Shown: positions 46,014 to 55,527 of the stretch, piece by piece
How the letters are laid out: every line of letters begins with the position of its first letter
Numbering within the stretch: position 1 is the first letter of the stretch
Made by a program: the position numbers and the translations under genes
Source: Defluviimonas aquaemixtae
GTDB lineage: Bacteria; Pseudomonadota; Alphaproteobacteria; Rhodobacterales; Rhodobacteraceae
Length of the DNA: 64,000 nt
Direction of reading: 5' to 3'
Assembly (NCBI RefSeq): GCF_900302475.1
Contig: NZ_OMOQ01000002.1
Location: 186,001 to 250,000 of the forward strand
The notes under the pieces: model-generated
Told to the model about the DNA's origin: nothing
Seen by the model: only the letters and a program-made list of their open reading frames with translations
Databases searched by the model: none

Positions 46014-46806
46014 CCCGACCCGACCGCCGGGCCCCAGAATAATCGCGATCGCCAACCAGAAGGGCGGCGTCGGCAAGACGACGACCGCAATCAATCTTGC
46101 GGCTGCGCTCGCCGAGGAAGGGATGAGCGTGCTTCTCGTCGATATTGATCCGCAGGGCAACGCATCCACCGGCCTCGGCTTCGAACCGGCGCAGCGTGAG
46201 AAAACAACCTACGACCTACTCATCGAGGACGCCGATCTCATGGACGTCATTCGGCCGACGCAGGTCGAGGGCCTATGGATCTGCCCAGCCACGACCGACC
46301 TGTCCTCGGCGGATATCGAACTTGTCGCGAACGAAAAGCGCAGCTTCCTTCTCTACGATGCGCTGCGCCAGCCCGCCATCGACAGCTTCGACTTCGACTA
46401 CGTGCTGATCGACTGCCCTCCCTCGCTCAGCCTGCTGACGGTCAACGCGATGGTCGCCGCGCACTCGGTGCTCGTTCCGCTTCAGGCTGAGTTTTACGCG
46501 CTTGAAGGGCTGTCGCAATTGATGCTGACGATCCGCGAAGTCCGCCAGGCAGCCAATCGCGACCTGCGAATCGAGGGCGTTTTGCTGACGATGTATGACT
46601 CGCGCAACAACCTGTCCCACCAGGTCGAGGCGGATGCGCGGACCAATCTCGGCGGCATCGTTTACCAAACCGTCATTCCAAGAAATGTCAGGTTGTCCGA
46701 GGCGCCGTCCTATGCGGTGCCGGTCCTGAGCTATGATACGATGTCGAAGGGCAGCCTCGCGTACCGGGCGCTTGCGCAGGAAATGCTCGCACAACGAAAC
46801 GACTGA
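46006..46806 (+). CDS. parA: Chromosome partitioning ATPase ParA
   Basis: The product of 266 residues is a deviant-Walker ATPase of the Soj type: KGGVGKTTTAINLAAAL (19-35), LLVDIDPQGNASTGLG and DYVLIDCPPSLSLLTVNA. It has no N-terminal DNA-binding extension, so it is the chromosomal rather than plasmid RepA type. It moves ParB-parS complexes. Start GTG 46006 overlaps rsmG by 8 bases; parB follows by 10. Confidence 0.97.
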   Translation: MSDPTRPPGPRIIAIANQKGGVGKTTTAINLAAALAEEGMSVLLVDIDPQGNASTGLGFEPAQREKTTYDLLIEDADLMDVIRPTQVEGLWICPATTDLSSADIELVANEKRSFLLYDALRQPAIDSFDFDYVLIDCPPSLSLLTVNAMVAAHSVLVPLQAEFYALEGLSQLMLTIREVRQAANRDLRIEGVLLTMYDSRNNLSHQVEADARTNLGGIVYQTVIPRNVRLSEAPSYAVPVLSYDTMSKGSLAYRALAQEMLAQRND

Positions 46807-46816
46807 GGGGCAGACC

Positions 46817-47713
46817 ATGGTAGACAAGAAGAACGAGCGGCGCGGCTTGGGCCGGGGACTCTCGGCGCTCATGGCGGATGTGAATCTCCACAATCAACGC
46901 GAAGACGACGTCGATGCGCCGCGCCGCCCGGACCTGCACGTGCCGGTCGAAAAGCTCGAGGCCAATCCGGATCAGCCGCGGCGAGACTTCTCGCGCGAAC
47001 AGTTGGAGGAATTGGCCGACTCGATCCGGAGCCACGGCATCATCCAACCTTTAATCGTTAGAAATAATCCAAGAAAAACAGGGAGTTACGAGATAGTCGC
47101 CGGCGAACGGCGGTGGCGAGCGGCCCAGATGGCGAAGCTCCACAACGTACCCGTTCTCGTACGCGATTTCAGCGATGCCGAGATGCTCGAAGTCGCGATC
47201 ATCGAGAACATCCAGCGCGCCGATCTCAACCCGGTGGAAGAGGCGCTGGGATACCGGCAGCTCATGGATCGATTCGGCCACACGCAGGAAAAGCTCGCCG
47301 AGGGCCTGTCGAAGAGCCGCAGCCACATCGCCAACCTCCTGCGCCTCCTCACACTGCCCGACGAAGTCCAGACCTGGCTGCGTGAGGGCCAACTGAGCGC
47401 CGGCCATGCGCGCGCGCTCGTGACGACCGAAGACCCGGTGGCGCTCGCCCGTCAGGTCATCACCCGCGGGCTGTCGGTTCGCGAAACGGAACGTCTCGCC
47501 AAGCAGCCCTCGAGGAAATCGGCGCCGACCACACGAAAGGAGCGGCCAGAAAAGGACGCCGACACCCGCGTTCTCGAACAGGATCTCTCGGCGCAGCTCC
47601 GCATGCCGGTCGTGATCGACCACAAGGGGCACGACGGCGGGCAGGTGCAGATCACCTACCGGACGCTCGAACAACTCGACGAGCTCTGTCAACTCCTCAA
47701 CCAGACGCGCTAA
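46817..47713 (+). CDS. parB: Chromosome partitioning protein ParB
   Basis: The product of 298 residues has the Spo0J-type layout: N-terminal GRGLGRGLSALMAD (ParA-contact), the CTPase core with PDQPRRDF, IIQPLIVR and GERRWRAAQMA, a helix-turn-helix FGHTQEKLAEGLSKSRSHIANLLRL region near 165-190, and a C-terminal dimerisation domain. It binds the two parS sites just upstream in its own operon. Start ATG 46817. Confidence 0.97.
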   Translation: MVDKKNERRGLGRGLSALMADVNLHNQREDDVDAPRRPDLHVPVEKLEANPDQPRRDFSREQLEELADSIRSHGIIQPLIVRNNPRKTGSYEIVAGERRWRAAQMAKLHNVPVLVRDFSDAEMLEVAIIENIQRADLNPVEEALGYRQLMDRFGHTQEKLAEGLSKSRSHIANLLRLLTLPDEVQTWLREGQLSAGHARALVTTEDPVALARQVITRGLSVRETERLAKQPSRKSAPTTRKERPEKDADTRVLEQDLSAQLRMPVVIDHKGHDGGQVQITYRTLEQLDELCQLLNQTR

Positions 47714-47716
47714 GTT

Positions 47717-48073
47717 TCACGCATCCGGGCGCGTCCAGATGAAAAGCGCGACCAATGCAAGCACCACCGCCTGAATTGCAAGGATGACAGGTGGTACGCT
47801 CAGTAAGACCGACAGCGCGAACGCCGCAAGAATGGACAGGCTTGCGAGCCATTTCGCGCGCCGTCCGATGGCGCCCCGGTCGCGCCAGTTCTCGATGGGC
47901 GGGCCGAAGACGCGGTGCGACAGAAGCCATGCGTGAAGCCGCTCCGACGATCGTGCGAAACAGAAGGCGGCGAGCAGCAGGAATGGCACGGTCGGCAGGA
48001 GCGGCAAGAAGATCCCGGTCGTCCCCAGCGCAAGTGACACGGCACCACCCATCAGCCAGAGCGGCCGCATCAT
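47717..48073 (-). CDS. YbaN family (DUF454) membrane protein
   Basis: The product of 118 residues has three hydrophobic segments and the DUF454 signature GTTGIFLPLLPTVPFLLLAAFCFARSS near the N-terminus (given here in part) followed by FGPPIENWRDRGAI. Function unknown. It starts at tandem ATGs (48073 and 48070) overlapping the hemW stop, and converges on parB with a 3-bp gap. Confidence 0.88.
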   Translation of the reverse strand: MMRPLWLMGGAVSLALGTTGIFLPLLPTVPFLLLAAFCFARSSERLHAWLLSHRVFGPPIENWRDRGAIGRRAKWLASLSILAAFALSVLLSVPPVILAIQAVVLALVALFIWTRPDA

Positions 48074-49224
48074 GGCGCAAGTTCTCTGATGATGGCGTTC
48101 AGTACGACGCGCCCCGTTGCCGTCGCACTGAGCCGCCCGTCACGTCGGCAGATCAACCCCATGTCCTCGATCTCTGCCAGCCTGGCATCGCACAGGGGGG
48201 CACCGGACATCTGCGCATAGCGCTCGGGATCAAGCCCTTCGACCAGACGCAACGCCATCATGAGGTACTCGCTGCCCTGCTCGGCCGGTGGAACCGCCTC
48301 CCTAGGGCCTTCGCCGCTGCCTTGCGTTTCGACCTGGCTCAACCACGCCGACGGTAGCAGCGGCGTGGCCGTCGCCATCCGCCGGCCGCCAAGAGTAAGC
48401 CGCCCATGCGCCCCTGGTCCAACCCCGGCATAGTCGCCGCATCTCCAGTAGATTAGGTTGTGCCGGCTCTCGCAACCTGGCTGCGCATGGTTGGAAACCT
48501 CGTATGCCGGAAGCCCGATCCTGTTCAATATATCTTGTGTTTTCAGATACATATCTGCCGACAGGTCATCGCCTGGCAATCCATTCAGGCGCCCGGCCGC
48601 ATGCCGCGCGCCAAAGGCCGTCCCGTCCTCGATCGTAAGCTGGTAAAGCGAGAGATGATCGACCGCCATCGCAGCGGCCTCGCGCAACTCGGCGTCCCAG
48701 GCACCAAGCGTCTGGTCCTGCCGCGCATAGATCAGATCGAAGCTCACACGGTCGAACGCCCGCCGCGCCATGTCGAAGGCCGCCTTGGCTTCCGCGACGC
48801 TGTGCAAGCGCCCAAGCCGCCGCAGATCGGCATCGTTCAGCGCCTGAAGCCCCATCGAGATCCGGTTCACGCCGGCATCGGCATAACCTTGGAACCGGCC
48901 TGCCTCAACCGATCCCGGATTGGCTTCGAGCGTCACCTCGAGGTCGTTCGCGACCGGCCAGGTCGCACGAACTGCCTCCAGAACCGTCGCCACCAGATCC
49001 GGCGACATCAGGGATGGCGTTCCGCCGCCAAGGAATACCGTATTCAGGACGCGGCCCGGTGTTTCCGCCCCGATCCGCGCGATCTCGCTCAGATAGGCGC
49101 GCCGCCAACGATCCTCGTCGATTGTAGCCGCGACGTGGCTGTTGAAATCGCAATACGGGCATTTCGACGCGCAGAACGGCCAGTGCATGTAAAGCCCGAA
49201 CCCGCCGTGCCGCCAATCCTCCAC
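48070..49224 (-). CDS. hemW: Radical SAM heme chaperone HemW
   Basis: The product of 384 residues has the radical-SAM cluster C18, C22, C25 in FCASKCPYCDFNSH. The CDFNSH ending and missing extra catalytic residues match HemW, which delivers heme to respiratory enzymes, rather than the coproporphyrinogen oxidase HemN. Further blocks are FLGGGTPSLM, RISMGLQALND and AGVGPGAHGRL. Start GTG 49224. It follows ridA by 3 bases in a leftward rph-rdgB-ridA-hemW-ybaN operon. Confidence 0.94.
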   Translation of the reverse strand: MEDWRHGGFGLYMHWPFCASKCPYCDFNSHVAATIDEDRWRRAYLSEIARIGAETPGRVLNTVFLGGGTPSLMSPDLVATVLEAVRATWPVANDLEVTLEANPGSVEAGRFQGYADAGVNRISMGLQALNDADLRRLGRLHSVAEAKAAFDMARRAFDRVSFDLIYARQDQTLGAWDAELREAAAMAVDHLSLYQLTIEDGTAFGARHAAGRLNGLPGDDLSADMYLKTQDILNRIGLPAYEVSNHAQPGCESRHNLIYWRCGDYAGVGPGAHGRLTLGGRRMATATPLLPSAWLSQVETQGSGEGPREAVPPAEQGSEYLMMALRLVEGLDPERYAQMSGAPLCDARLAEIEDMGLICRRDGRLSATATGRVVLNAIIRELAP

Positions 49225-49227
49225 GCT

Positions 49228-49602
49228 CTATCCCTTGAATGCCGTGACTTCGATTTCGACCAGCATCTCCGGCCGGATAAGCCCGGCGATCACCATCGTC
49301 GCAGCCGGCCGGATGTCGCCGAAGGCCTCGCCGAGCGCGGGCGCGAGTTCCTGAACAAGGACACCGTCAACGACAGTGTACTGAACACGTACGACATCCT
49401 CCAATGCGAAGCCCGCCTCGCTCAGCACGGCGCGGATGGTGGCGAAACAATTCCGCGCCTGGTCCGCGATCCCTTCGGGCATCTCCATCGTGTTGTAATC
49501 ATAGCCCGTGACGCCCGAAACGAAGCACCACCCGCCTTTCGCGATCGCGCGGCTGTAGCCCAAGGACTTCTCGAAAGGGGAGCCTGTAGAAATCCGCTTC
49601 AT
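49228..49602 (-). CDS. RidA family protein
   Basis: The product of 124 residues is a YjgF/YER057c/UK114-fold protein (GGWCFVSGVTGYD, ADQARNCFATIRAVL, DVVRVQYTVV, PAATMVIAGLIRPEMLVEIE). RidA hydrolyses reactive enamine/imine intermediates. The conserved catalytic arginine motif of true RidA (R in PAR.. near the trimer site) is only partly kept (RPAAT, IRPEM), so it may belong to another Rid subfamily. Overlaps rdgB by 4 bases. Confidence 0.88.
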   Translation of the reverse strand: MKRISTGSPFEKSLGYSRAIAKGGWCFVSGVTGYDYNTMEMPEGIADQARNCFATIRAVLSEAGFALEDVVRVQYTVVDGVLVQELAPALGEAFGDIRPAATMVIAGLIRPEMLVEIEVTAFKG

Positions 49603-50216
49603 CCACGGCCGCTCTCGAAACAGGCCACGAGCTTGCGGAAGGCGTCGGCCCGGTGGCTGATGCGATTCTTCAGTTCCGGTTCCATCTCGGCAAAGGTCTG
49701 GTCATAACCGTCCGGCTGGAACATCGGGTCATAGCCGTGCCCCAGCTTGCCCCTTATCGGCCAGACCACCCGACCGTCGATCTTGCCTTCGAATACCTGA
49801 TCATGCCCGTCCGGCCAAGCCAAGACCATCGTCGCACGAAATCGCGCGGTGCGCGGATAGGGGGCGCCCGCCCTTTCAAGCTCCTCCCAAGTCCGCGTCA
49901 TCGCCTGCACGAAATCGCGGCCGCTTGGCGTCTCGGCCCAGTCGGCCGTGTAGACACCCGGCGCGCCGCCGAGCCCGTCAACCTCGATCCCGCTGTCATC
50001 GGCCAGGGCGGGTAGGTCGGTCACCCTCGCGGCGGCATGTGCCTTGATCCGCGCATTTCCGACGAAGGTGGTTTCCGTCTCCTCAGGCTCGCCGAGCCCC
50101 TTGTCCTTCGCGCCGATGCAGGTAATCCCGAACGGCGCGAGCAGGTCCGAGATCTCGGCCATCTTGCCCGCATTGTGGGTCGCGACCAGAAGTTCCCTGC
50201 CGGCAAAGGTCCGCAT
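49599..50216 (-). CDS. rdgB: XTP/dITP diphosphatase RdgB
   Basis: The product of 205 residues is a Ham1-type pyrophosphatase that removes ITP, dITP and XTP. Motifs: VATHNAGKMAEISDLL near the start, ALADDSGIEVDGLGGAPG, LGHGYDPMFQP and the ISHRADAF end block. Start ATG 50216 shares one base with the rph stop. Confidence 0.95.
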   Translation of the reverse strand: MRTFAGRELLVATHNAGKMAEISDLLAPFGITCIGAKDKGLGEPEETETTFVGNARIKAHAAARVTDLPALADDSGIEVDGLGGAPGVYTADWAETPSGRDFVQAMTRTWEELERAGAPYPRTARFRATMVLAWPDGHDQVFEGKIDGRVVWPIRGKLGHGYDPMFQPDGYDQTFAEMEPELKNRISHRADAFRKLVACFESGRG

Positions 50217-50926
50217 CAGTTTGCTGCCCTCTGAGCCTCGAACAACCGGGCGCAGCCCGCCTCGGCAAGATCGAGCAGTCGGCCCATTTCGTCGCGCGAA
50301 AAGGTGGAACCCTCGGCGGACATCTGCACCTCGATGAGGCGACCGCGACCCGTCAGTATGAAATTGCCATCCGTCCCCGCCTCGCTGTCTTCGGCGTAGT
50401 CGAGATCGAGCACAGTCTGACCGGCATAGATCCCACACGACACGGCCGCGACATGGTCGGTGATCGGGTCGCTCGTCACCGCGCCCGCCTTGATCAGCTT
50501 GTTCACGGCAAGGCGAAGAGCAACCCAGCCGCCGGTAATGGCGGCGCAACGCGTGCCTCCATCGGCCTGGAGCACGTCGCAGTCGACGACGATCTGGCGT
50601 TCGCCCAGCGCGACACGGTCCACGCCCGCCCGCAGCGAGCGGCCAATAAGTCTTTGAATTTCCTGTGTTCTTCCCGACTGCTTGCCCGCCGAAGCCTCGC
50701 GCCGGTTACGTGTGTTCGTGGCGCGCGGCAGCATCCCGTACTCCGCCGTCACCCAGCCGAGCCCGCTGCCCTTCAGGAAGGGCGGCGCCTTTTCCTCTAT
50801 GGTCGCGGTGCAGAGCACATGCGTGTCGCCGCACCGGATCAGGCAGGACCCCTCGGCATGTTTCGTCACGCCCGTTTCGATGGAAATGCCGCGCATTTCG
50901 TCGAGCTTCCGACCTGAGGGCCGCAT
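50216..50926 (-). CDS. rph: Ribonuclease PH
   Basis: The product of 236 residues is the phosphate-dependent 3' exoribonuclease that trims tRNA 3' ends. It shows [19 protein letters not shown] at the N-terminus, [18 protein letters not shown], the phosphate-site [19 protein letters not shown] region and [12 protein letters not shown]. Start ATG 50926 has AAAGGACG upstream. Divergent from hrcA. Confidence 0.96.
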   Translation of the reverse strand: MRPSGRKLDEMRGISIETGVTKHAEGSCLIRCGDTHVLCTATIEEKAPPFLKGSGLGWVTAEYGMLPRATNTRNRREASAGKQSGRTQEIQRLIGRSLRAGVDRVALGERQIVVDCDVLQADGGTRCAAITGGWVALRLAVNKLIKAGAVTSDPITDHVAAVSCGIYAGQTVLDLDYAEDSEAGTDGNFILTGRGRLIEVQMSAEGSTFSRDEMGRLLDLAEAGCARLFEAQRAAN

Positions 50927-51044
50927 TTGTCGTCCTTTCATCGCTGACGCGCTCAGATACAGGCGGCAAAGCGCTCTGCGCAACCCCGATTGACCGCTGC
51001 AAGCTCTGGCCCTTTAACTGTCACGGTCCCATATTGCCGGTGCG

Positions 51045-52121
51045 ATGAGTGCAAACACGAAGATTTTGACCGAGATGAACAACCGCTCGCGGGAAGTCTT
51101 CCGGCGTGTGGTCGAGGGCTATCTCGATTCCGGCGACCCCGTCGGATCGCGAACGCTCACCCGCAGCATGAGCGAACAGGTCTCGGCCGCGACGATCCGC
51201 AACGTGATGCAGGATCTCGAACATCTCGGTCTCCTCGACAGTCCGCACACGTCGGCCGGCCGGATTCCGACCCAACTCGGGCTTCGGATGTTCGTTGATG
51301 GATTGATGGAGGTTTCGCAACTGGCAAGCGAGGATCGCGAGGCGATCGACGCGACGACTTCGGGCAATGAGCCCGGCGTCGCCTCGATGCTCGACCGTGT
51401 CGGCCAAGCGCTCTCAGGCATCACGCACGGCGCGAGCCTCGTGCTCACGCCCAAGCATGAGGCACCGATCCGACATATCGAGTTCATCAGCCTCGGACCC
51501 GATCGCGCTCTCGTCGTCCTGGTCTTCGCAGATGGTACAGTCGAGAACCGCGTGTTTTCGCCACCGCTCGGCCATACGCCGAGTGCGATGCGCGAAGCCG
51601 GTAATTTCCTGAACGCGCTCGCAGAGGGGCGGACCCTGTCGGACCTGCGGGCGCAGATCCAGCGTGAGATCGACCAGCGACGGCGTGAACTTGATACCGC
51701 CGCCCGCGAACTTGTCGAAAGCGGATTGGCGATCTGGCACGATTCTGGCGAGTCGCACGAAAGGCTGATCGTGCGTGGGCGCGCAAATCTTCTCGATCAG
51801 GCTGACGAGGCCGATCTGGAACGGATCAGATCGCTATTCGACGACCTGGAGCGCAAGCGCGATATCGCCGAATTCCTCGAACTCGCCGAGGAAGGTGACG
51901 GTGTACGCATTTTTATCGGTTCGGAGAACAAGTTATTCTCACTTTCGGGTTCCTCTCTGGTGGTCTCTCCCTATATGAACGCTGACCGTAAGATCATCGG
52001 CGCCGTGGGCGTGATCGGTCCGACGCGGCTCAACTACGGTCGCATCGTGCCGATCGTGGATTACACGGCGCAGCTTGTTGGACGCTTGTTGTCCGGGGAG
52101 CGTAAGGGACAAGACCTATGA
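51045..52121 (+). CDS. hrcA: Heat-inducible transcription repressor HrcA
   Basis: The product of 358 residues has the HrcA N-terminal winged helix (VEGYLDSGDPVGSRTL, VSAATIRNVMQDLEHLGLL) and C-terminal blocks VGVIGPTRLNYGRIVPIVDYTA. HrcA represses chaperone operons through the CIRCE element with GroEL as modulator. I saw no full CIRCE in the 118-bp gap to rph, so the regulated groESL or other targets lie elsewhere. Overlaps grpE by 4 bases. Confidence 0.95.
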   Translation: MSANTKILTEMNNRSREVFRRVVEGYLDSGDPVGSRTLTRSMSEQVSAATIRNVMQDLEHLGLLDSPHTSAGRIPTQLGLRMFVDGLMEVSQLASEDREAIDATTSGNEPGVASMLDRVGQALSGITHGASLVLTPKHEAPIRHIEFISLGPDRALVVLVFADGTVENRVFSPPLGHTPSAMREAGNFLNALAEGRTLSDLRAQIQREIDQRRRELDTAARELVESGLAIWHDSGESHERLIVRGRANLLDQADEADLERIRSLFDDLERKRDIAEFLELAEEGDGVRIFIGSENKLFSLSGSSLVVSPYMNADRKIIGAVGVIGPTRLNYGRIVPIVDYTAQLVGRLLSGERKGQDL

Positions 52122-52666
52122 GTGACATGAAGAAAGACGAGATTGCCGAAGACCAGGCATCGATCGGTGAGGATTTGCTCGACTCCGACGCCTTCGCCGA
52201 CGAACTCGAGGCGCTGCGCGCCGAAAGGGACGAAATGCGCGACCGGTTCATGCGCGCGCTGGCTGACGCTGAAAACGCGCGCAAACGCGGCGAACGCGAC
52301 CGGCGCGAGGCTGAACAATACGGTGGCTCAAGGCTCGCCCGCGATCTCTTGCCCGTATACGATAACCTCAAGCGCGCGCTCGATGCCGCAGGGGAGGAAA
52401 CGCGCGAAGCCGCAAAGGGGTTGGTCGAGGGTGTCGAACTCACGATGAAGGAACTCATTGCGGTTCTTGGCAAGCATGGCGTTCAGCCGGTCGCCCCGCA
52501 AGTAGGCGATGCGTTCGATCCTCAGCTTCATCAGGCGATGTTCGAAGCACCGGTGCCTGGTTCGAATGCTGGCGATATCATCGAGGTGATAACGGAAGGA
52601 TTCATCTTGCACGAACGCTTGCTTCGCCCCGCTCAGGTCGGCGTGTCTTCGATGCCGAAGTCCTGA
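52118..52666 (+). CDS. grpE: Nucleotide exchange factor GrpE
   Basis: The product of 182 residues has an acidic N-terminus, a long coiled coil (about 25-70, LEALRAERDEMRDRFMRALA) and the C-terminal beta domain with VGDAFDPQLHQAMFEAP and FILHERLLRPAQVGVS. It releases ADP from DnaK. Translationally coupled to hrcA (ATGA). Convergent with mutS across 87 bp containing a poly-G run but no clear terminator. Confidence 0.96.
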   Translation: MSDMKKDEIAEDQASIGEDLLDSDAFADELEALRAERDEMRDRFMRALADAENARKRGERDRREAEQYGGSRLARDLLPVYDNLKRALDAAGEETREAAKGLVEGVELTMKELIAVLGKHGVQPVAPQVGDAFDPQLHQAMFEAPVPGSNAGDIIEVITEGFILHERLLRPAQVGVSSMPKS

Positions 52667-52753
52667 AATTCGTCCGAATGGGGGGGGCTTCGCACTTCCA
52701 CACCCCAGTGAGATAGCCGGACAATTCAGGGGCGCAGGTGTGTTGCCTGCGGC

Positions 52754-55399
52754 TCACTCCTTCAGCTCCGACTTCAGGTCGTAGAGCGCGGCCAGCGCCT
52801 GCATCGGAGTCATTTCGTCCGGGTGGAGGGTTGAGAGTCGCTGTTCCAGCTTCGACGGGCCCTTGGGCGGCGCTGGCGCGGCGGCAGGTACCGCGTTGAA
52901 CAGCGGCAAATCGTCGATCAGCGCATGCTTGCGCGTACCGCCCTCGCGTTCTCCCTTTTCCAGCGCCTCCAGAACGACCTTCGCACGCTCGACGACCTTG
53001 GCCGGAAGCCCGGCGAGGCGCGCAACCTGCACGCCATAAGACCGATCGGCCGCACCTTTGCGGACTTCGTGCAGGAAAATGACCTCGCCTTCCCATTCCT
53101 TGACCGCGACGGTTGCGTTCTCGACGCTGTCAAGCTTCGCGGCAAGCGCCGTCATCTCGTGGTAATGCGTGGCGAACAGTGCGCGCGCACGGTTCACGTC
53201 GTGAAGGTGTTCGAGAACCGCCCAAGCTATCGACAACCCGTCATACGTCGCTGTGCCGCGCCCAATCTCGTCGAGAATGACGAGCGCGTGGTCATCCGCC
53301 TGATTGAGAATCGCGGCCGTCTCCACCATCTCGACCATGAAGGTCGAGCGCCCGCGGGCGAGGTCATCGGCCGCGCCGACCCGGCTGAAGATCTGGCTCA
53401 CGAGCCCGATCCGCGCGCGGCGGGCCGGCACGAAGCTCCCGGCCTGCGCGAGAAGCGCAATCAGTGCGTTCTGGCGGAGGAAGGTCGACTTGCCAGCCAT
53501 GTTGGGCCCGGTCAGAAGCCATATCGCCGGGGTGTCGGCCTCGGTCAGAAGGCAGTCGTTGGCGATGAACTGCTCGCCTGTGCGCCGAAGCGCCCGTTCC
53601 ACCACCGGATGGCGGCCGCCCTCGACAGCGAAGGCGCGGCTGTCGTCGACCTGAGGTTCGGACCAGTCGTCGTTTCGCGCGAGATCGGCGAATGCGGCCG
53701 TCAGATCGATCTCGGACAGTGCGTGCGCAGCTTGCGTAATGAGCGCGGACGCATCCATTATCATCGTTTTTAGGCCATCATAGAGCCTCTTTTCAATCTC
53801 CAGCGCCAGGTTTCCCGAGTTGAGAATTTTCGTTTCCATTTCGGAGAGCGCCACGGTTGAAAAGCGCACCTGGTTGGCGGTGGTCTGGCGGTGAATGAAG
53901 GTCTCGTTAAGCGGCGCCGACAACATCTTGTCGGCGTGCGTCGCAGTCGTTTCGATGAAATAGCCAAGGACGTTGTTGTGCTTGATCTTGAGGCTCTGGA
54001 TTCCGGACTGTTCGGCATACTCCGACTGCATGCGCGCAATCACGCCGCGCCCTTCGTCACGAAGCTGACGCGCTTCGTCGAGTTCGGCATTGTGACCTGC
54101 CGCAATGAAGCCGCCATCGCGAGCAAGAAGCGGAGGATCGGCGACAAGGGCGGCGTCGAGATAAGCCACGAGGTCTTCATGCCCGCGCAGCCCCGTTGTC
54201 GCTTCGCGCAGCCGGTCGGGTGCATCGCCGGGAAGCCGGTCGGCGATCCTGCCCGCTACTGCGAGACCCGAGCGGATCGCCGCGATGTCGCGCGGCCCGC
54301 CGCGATCGAGCGCAAGCCGCGATAGCGCGCGGTCCATGTCAGGCACCTGCTTTAGGTCACCGCGCAGGGAATCGGCAAGCCGCACCTCGCCAACCAGGAA
54401 GCCGACCGCGTCGATCCGCGACCGGATCTCTGGCAACTCGCGCGAGGGCGCTGAGAGTCGCCGCTCGAGAAGGCGCGCGCCGCCCGCGGTCACGGTGCGA
54501 TCTATTGCGGCGATAAGCGAGCCATCGCGTCCGCCGGACATCGCCTGCGTGATCTCGAGATTTCGGCGGGTGGCCGCGTCGATCTGGACCGTCCCGCCCG
54601 GCGCTTCCTTCACGGGCGGCCGCAATAGCGGCAGCTTCCCGCGTTGGGTCAGGTTGAGATATTCGACGATCGCCCCCATCGCCGACAATTCGGCTCGATC
54701 GAACAGCCCGAACGCGTCGAGCGCTGCCACACCGAAAACTCCGCAAAGCCGGGACTCTGCGCCCGCGCTGTCGAAAGAACCGCGGGACAGAGGTGCCAAC
54801 GCCACGCCGAATTCAGACACTAATCCGCCCAAATCTATATCTTTCGCTTCGCTGACGACAAGTTCGCTTGGGGCAAGCCGCGCAAGCTCTGGCGCGAGCC
54901 GTGCAGTCGGGCAGGCAATGACGCGGAACTCGCCCGTCGAAATGTCGACCCAGGCGAGCGCCGCGTCGTCACGCACCTCGGCCCAAGCGGCGAGGAAATT
55001 GTGCCGCCGCGCATCGAGAAGTGAATCTTCGGTCAGCGTTCCGGGCGTGACAAGCCGCACGACGTCGCGCGCGACCACCGATTTCGACCCGCGCTTCTTC
55101 GCTTCGGCGGGGTCTTCCATCTGCTCGGCAATCGCTACGCGAAAGCCCTTGCGTATCAGCGTCAGGAGGTAGCCCTCCGCCGCGTGGACCGGAACGCCGC
55201 ACATCGGGATGTCCCGGCCGAGATGCTGGCCGCGTTTCGTCAGCGCGATGTCGAGGGCCGCCGCTGCGGCCTCGGCATCGTCGAAGAACATCTCGTAGAA
55301 GTCGCCCATCCGGTAGAACAGAAGCGCGTCCGGATAGCGCCCCTTGATCTCCAGATACTGCGCCATCATCGGCGTCACTGCGCCCTCGCTCGCGTTCAC
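52754..55399 (-). CDS. mutS: DNA mismatch repair protein MutS
   Basis: The product of 881 residues has the mismatch-binding N-terminus (MMAQYLEIKGRYPDALLFY, then RMGDFYEMFFDDA with the Phe-x-Glu wedge), lever/clamp domains and the ABC ATPase with LTGPNMAGKSTFLRQ, STFMVEMVE and ALVILDEIGRGTATYDG. The C-terminus has the short MutS tetramerisation tail. Start GTG 55399 is chosen because GGGAGG lies 5 bases upstream; the frame extends to 55528 without a ribosome-binding site. Divergent from maeB. Confidence 0.96.
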   Translation of the reverse strand: MNASEGAVTPMMAQYLEIKGRYPDALLFYRMGDFYEMFFDDAEAAAAALDIALTKRGQHLGRDIPMCGVPVHAAEGYLLTLIRKGFRVAIAEQMEDPAEAKKRGSKSVVARDVVRLVTPGTLTEDSLLDARRHNFLAAWAEVRDDAALAWVDISTGEFRVIACPTARLAPELARLAPSELVVSEAKDIDLGGLVSEFGVALAPLSRGSFDSAGAESRLCGVFGVAALDAFGLFDRAELSAMGAIVEYLNLTQRGKLPLLRPPVKEAPGGTVQIDAATRRNLEITQAMSGGRDGSLIAAIDRTVTAGGARLLERRLSAPSRELPEIRSRIDAVGFLVGEVRLADSLRGDLKQVPDMDRALSRLALDRGGPRDIAAIRSGLAVAGRIADRLPGDAPDRLREATTGLRGHEDLVAYLDAALVADPPLLARDGGFIAAGHNAELDEARQLRDEGRGVIARMQSEYAEQSGIQSLKIKHNNVLGYFIETTATHADKMLSAPLNETFIHRQTTANQVRFSTVALSEMETKILNSGNLALEIEKRLYDGLKTMIMDASALITQAAHALSEIDLTAAFADLARNDDWSEPQVDDSRAFAVEGGRHPVVERALRRTGEQFIANDCLLTEADTPAIWLLTGPNMAGKSTFLRQNALIALLAQAGSFVPARRARIGLVSQIFSRVGAADDLARGRSTFMVEMVETAAILNQADDHALVILDEIGRGTATYDGLSIAWAVLEHLHDVNRARALFATHYHEMTALAAKLDSVENATVAVKEWEGEVIFLHEVRKGAADRSYGVQVARLAGLPAKVVERAKVVLEALEKGEREGGTRKHALIDDLPLFNAVPAAAPAPPKGPSKLEQRLSTLHPDEMTPMQALAALYDLKSELKE

Positions 55400-55527
55400 T
55401 CCTGCCTCCCGGTGACACGGTGGCGACCCTAGCGAACCGGCCCGTCGCGGAAAAGCGGCAATTCCCATGCATTGTCGCCCTTGCCTTGGCGCGGTATTAC
55501 GGCTGAACCCCATTTGGATAACCATCA

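Noticed and set aside
50927..51044. CIRCE element before hrcA
   Set aside because: I looked for TTAGCACTC-N9-GAGTGCTAA in the rph-hrcA gap and found no match.
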